Shown here piece by piece: positions 62,001 to 64,000 of a stretch of 64,000 nt of DNA (its first letter is position 1; each line of letters starts with the position of its first letter). The notes beneath the pieces were generated by a model. The model was given only the letters and a program-made list of their open reading frames with translations, did not search any database and was not told the origin of the DNA. The translations under genes and the position numbers were made by a program. The DNA is from Diplolepis rosae. Taxonomy: Eukaryota > Arthropoda > Insecta > Hymenoptera > Diplolepididae. Location: assembly GCA_030998225.1 (NCBI GenBank), contig JAPYXD010000679.1:1364001-1428000 (forward strand), given 5' to 3'.

Positions 62001-62985
62001 AACAAAAGTCTTTTTTGCGCCACGTTCTTAGTTTTCGAGATAATTCAACGAGTTTGTCAACAAATGGCTTCCCTGGGTCAAACTTTCCTAATTTTGGTTT
62101 CGCCCCGCAAACTCCAATTTTAATTCATATTTTTATTAATGTAGAAAAAGGAGACTGCAATCAAAAACCAAAGTCTTTTTTTGCGCCACGTTCTTAGTTT
62201 TCAAAATAATTCAAAGAGTTTTTCCAGAAATGGCTTCCCCGTGTGAAACTTTCTTAATTTTGGTTTCGCTCCGCAAACTCAAATTTTAATTAATATTTTT
62301 ATTAATGTAGCACAATGCGACTGCAATCAAGAATCAAAATCTTTTTTTACGCCACGTTCTTAGTATTCGAGATAATTCAACGAGTTTGGCAACAAATGGC
62401 TTCGGTGTGTCAATATTTCCTAATTTTCGATTCTCTCCGCAAACTCAAGATTTAATTTATATTTTCATTAATGTAGCACAACGTGACTATAATGAAAAAC
62501 CAAAGTCTTTTTTGCGCCACGTTCTTAGTTTTCGAGATTATTCAAAGAGTTTTTCCAGAAATGGCTTCCCCGGGTCAAACTTTGTTAATTTTGGTTTCGC
62601 TCCGCAAACTGAAATTTTAATGCATATTTTTAATAATGTAGCACAATGTGACTGCAATCAAAAACCAAAGTCTTTTTTGAACCACGTCCTTAGATTTCAA
62701 GATAATTTACAGAGTTTGGCAACAAATGGCTTCCCTGGGTCAAACTTTCCTAATTTTGGTTTTGCCCCGCAAACTCAAATTTTAATTCTTATTTTTATGA
62801 ATGTAACACAATGTGAATGCAATCAAAAACCAAAGTCTTTTTTGCGCCACGTTCTTAGTTTTCGAGATAATTCAAAGAGTTTCTCCAGAAATGGTTTCCC
62901 TGTGTCAAACTTTGGTTACTTTTGGTTTCGCCCCGCAAACTCAAATTTTAATTTATATTTTATTAATGTAGCACAATCTCACTGC
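59070..62985 (+). repeat. 3970-bp higher-order repeat, copy B
   Basis: Adjacent, same-direction copy of copy A. Differences are single bases and small patches, for example AATTTATATTTTATTAATG near 57980 against AATTCTTATTTTTATGAATG near 61950, and TCTGAGTC against TCTGGGTC-type segments. The cassette at 60423-60878 is intact here, but its counterpart in copy A (about 56453-56908) has one unit replaced by TTTCTCAATTTAGGATTCGCC. After about 62985 the sequence re-enters the unit at another position. Confidence 0.9.
60423..60878 (+). repeat. Recurrent ~455-bp cassette, copy 3
   Basis: Same series as the cassette at 51481-51935, inside higher-order copy B. It carries small private changes such as AAAGAGGTTGTC near 60561 and CTCGCCCCGTTC near 60694. 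Confidence 0.87.
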
Positions 62986-63024
62986 AATCAAAAACAAAAG
63001 TCTTTCTTTATGCCACGTTCTTAG
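62386..63024 (+). repeat. Run of in-phase 165-bp monomers (639-bp fortuitous frame)
   Basis: Successive units here have six rather than seven Ts after AAAGTC, giving 165-bp units that keep one reading frame. The frame spans 212 codons of four 55-residue repeats (FLRHVLSFRD, NGFP and NFGFAPQTQ recur). It opens with TTG, has no upstream signal, and the equivalent run at 58415-58981 in copy A is shifted by an extra T near 58944. I annotate it as repeat structure, not as a gene. Confidence 0.8.
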
Positions 63025-64000
63025 TTTTCGAGGTAATTCAACGAGTTTGTCAACAGTTGGCTTCCCAGGTTCAAACATTCCTAATTTTGGTTTCGCTCCG
63101 CAAAACTAAATATTAATTTATTTTTTTATGAATGTAGAAAAAGGTGACTGCAATCAAAAACCAAAGTCTTTTTTTGCGCCACGTTCTCAGTTTTCAAAAT
63201 AATTCAAAGAGTTTTTCCAGAAATGGCTTCCCCGTGTGAAACTTTCTTAATTTTGGTTTCGCTCCGCAAACTCAAATTTTAATTAATATTTTTATTAATG
63301 TAGCACAATGCGACTGCAATCAAGAATCAAAATCTTTTTTTATTTTAATTTCTTCGTTTTCAAGATAATTTAAAGAGTTTGTCAACAAATGGCTTCCCTG
63401 TGTCAAACTTTCCTAATTTTGGTTTCGCCCCGCAAACTCAAATTTTAATTTATATTTTCATGAATGTAGCACAACGTTACTGCAATCAAAAACCAAAGTC
63501 TTTTTTCTCGCCACGTTCTTAGTTTTCGAGATTATTCGAAGAGTTTTTCCAGAAATGGCTTCCCCGTGTGAAACTTTGTTAATTTTATATTCGCTCCGCA
63601 AACTGAAATTTTAATTAATATTTTTATTAATGTGGCACAACGTGACTGCAATCAAAAACCAAAGTCTTGTTTTGCTCCACGTTCTTTGTTTTCGAGATAA
63701 TTCAAAGAGTTTTTCCAGAAATGGCTTCCCCGTGTCAAACTTTGTAAATTTTGGTTTCGCTCCGCAATCTCAAGTTTTACTTTATATTTTTATTAATTTA
63801 GCACAACGTGACTGCAATCACAAAACAAAGTCTTTTTTTATTTCATTTTCTTAGTTTCCAAGATAATTTAAAGAGTTTGTCAACAAATGGCTTCCCTGGG
63901 TCAAACTTTCTCAATTTTGGTTTCGCCCCTCAAACTCAAATTTTAATTTATATTCTTATCAATGTAGCACAATATGACTGCAATTAAAAACCAAAGTTTG
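62990..64000 (+). repeat. Higher-order repeat, partial copy C (offset 2813)
   Basis: From about 62990 the order follows 60178-61187 at offset 2813 (17 units minus nine bases), for instance GTAGAAAAAGG at 60321 and 63134. Compared with the 3970-bp period, seven units (1157 bp) are skipped. The first unit is unusual (CAACAGTTGGCTTCCCAGG, then AAATATTAATTTATTTTTTTATG), which may mark the exchange junction. The copy runs off the window edge. Confidence 0.85.
63236..63690 (+). repeat. Recurrent ~455-bp cassette, copy 4
   Basis: Same series as 51481-51935, offset 2813 from copy 3. The last unit has ATTTTATATTCGC, a variant otherwise seen near 7750, which suggests exchange or conversion with a distant unit. 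Confidence 0.85.

Larger units (their letters stand above)
1..64000 (+). repeat. Satellite DNA array, ~166-bp unit
   Basis: The window is filled end to end by one tandem repeat. Unit starts (TTGGTTTCGC or a variant) fall at 1, 167, 333 and 499, and again at 4441, 4607 and 4773, each 166 bp apart. The core ATGGCTTCCC and the blocks GTGACTGCAAT and CCAAAGTC recur in nearly every unit, always on the + strand, so there is no inversion. Lengths drift by a few bases, mostly in a T-run and in the A+T-rich block. I see no unique sequence, transposon or gene between units. Arrays of this size, uniform direction and nucleosome-scale period are typical of centromeric or pericentromeric satellites in animals and plants; that location is inference. 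The family and species are not recognised. Both ends are open, so the true array is longer. Confidence 0.98.
49870..64000 (+). repeat. Domain 4: third subfamily with long HOR
   Basis: New unit types appear and dominate: GAGCCACGTCCTTAGATTTC with TTTACAGAGTTTGTC, TCTGAGTCAAACTTTCC with ATTTTGTTTTCGCC, AATTCTTATTTTTATG, and GCAATGAAAAACC. Several units here are 165 bp because the T-run after AAAGTC is one base shorter, and they occur in runs. The domain is organised as the 3970-bp repeat described separately. There is no gene. Confidence 0.78.

Noticed and set aside
62386..63024. 212-codon open frame on the + strand, with similar ones at 58415-58981 (188), 55369-55911 (180), 20215-20700 (161) and 50398-50859 (153)
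   Set aside because: They translate the satellite itself as 55-residue repeats, start at TTG or GTG, have no codon bias or regulatory context, and are broken by one-base changes in sister copies. They are not credible genes.
1..64000. CRISPR array, because of the regular period
   Set aside because: There are no short identical repeats separated by unique spacers. The entire 166-bp unit repeats, and the period is far too long.
1..64000. CENP-B box (TTCG, four bases, A, two bases, CGGG) in either orientation
   Set aside because: The TTTCG sites in the unit (TTTCGCTCCGCAAAC, TTTCGACCCGGAAAC, TTTCGAGATAATTC) lack the required A and CGGG at the right spacing, and I found no match on the complementary strand in the common unit types.
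1..64000. Transposon or retroelement insertion, LTR or telomeric repeat
   Set aside because: Unit phase is kept throughout apart from small indels. I found no foreign sequence, terminal inverted repeats, target-site duplications or telomere-type hexamer or heptamer runs.
1..64000. Promoters or TATA boxes in the A+T-rich blocks (TTTATATTTTTATT)
   Set aside because: The motif is part of every unit and comes from base composition. Nothing singles out one copy as a start site.

Overview
The whole window is one tandem-repeat array: a satellite DNA with a unit of about 166 bp, head to tail on a single strand from base 1 to base 64000 (roughly 385 units). I find no gene, RNA gene, transposon, or non-satellite sequence anywhere in it. 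Both window edges fall inside the array, so the locus is longer than 64 kb. A hand-counted representative unit is about 34% G+C. The unit length is close to the DNA wrapped by one chromatosome. Together with the length, single orientation and nested higher-order repeats (HORs), this points to centromeric or pericentromeric heterochromatin of a eukaryote. I do not recognise the family and cannot name the organism. CpG is not depleted in the unit (six sites, about 1.3 times expectation), which weakly favours a lineage with little germline CpG methylation.

Units are combinations of a few alternative segments. After the near-constant ATGGCTTCCC core comes one of about four 25-bp variants. Next is a CTCCGC/CCCCGC/ACCCGG segment, an A+T-rich segment of about 30 bp, the constant GTGACTGCAAT and CCAAAGTC blocks, a T-run of variable length, and one of several pyrimidine-rich segments. 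These segments are reshuffled among units, as expected from repeated unequal exchange and gene conversion.

Layout: 1-27.6 kb is a mosaic domain with many kilobase-scale duplications. One of these makes 14.9-19.8 kb a re-edited copy of 0.85-6.9 kb, tagged by a shared 40-bp deletion. From 27.6 to 39.6 kb a distinct subfamily dominates (ACCCGGAAAC and TCTCCCCGC variants, ACTACAATC), with a 331-bp dimer and a four-copy module. From 39.6 to 49.9 kb lie two large segmental copies offset by 5805 bp, then 6801 bp after a six-unit expansion. From 49.9 kb to the end a third subfamily forms the clearest HOR: a 3970-bp unit of about 24 monomers, two near-complete copies and a partial third.

Open frames exist, but they come from the repeat itself. 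The 166-bp unit shifts frame by one base each turn, and runs of 165-bp units join frames into 55-residue repeats. I do not call any of them a gene. What deserves a second look is array evolution: nested HOR periods that are multiples of the unit, sharp subfamily domains, and half-unit inverted motifs.
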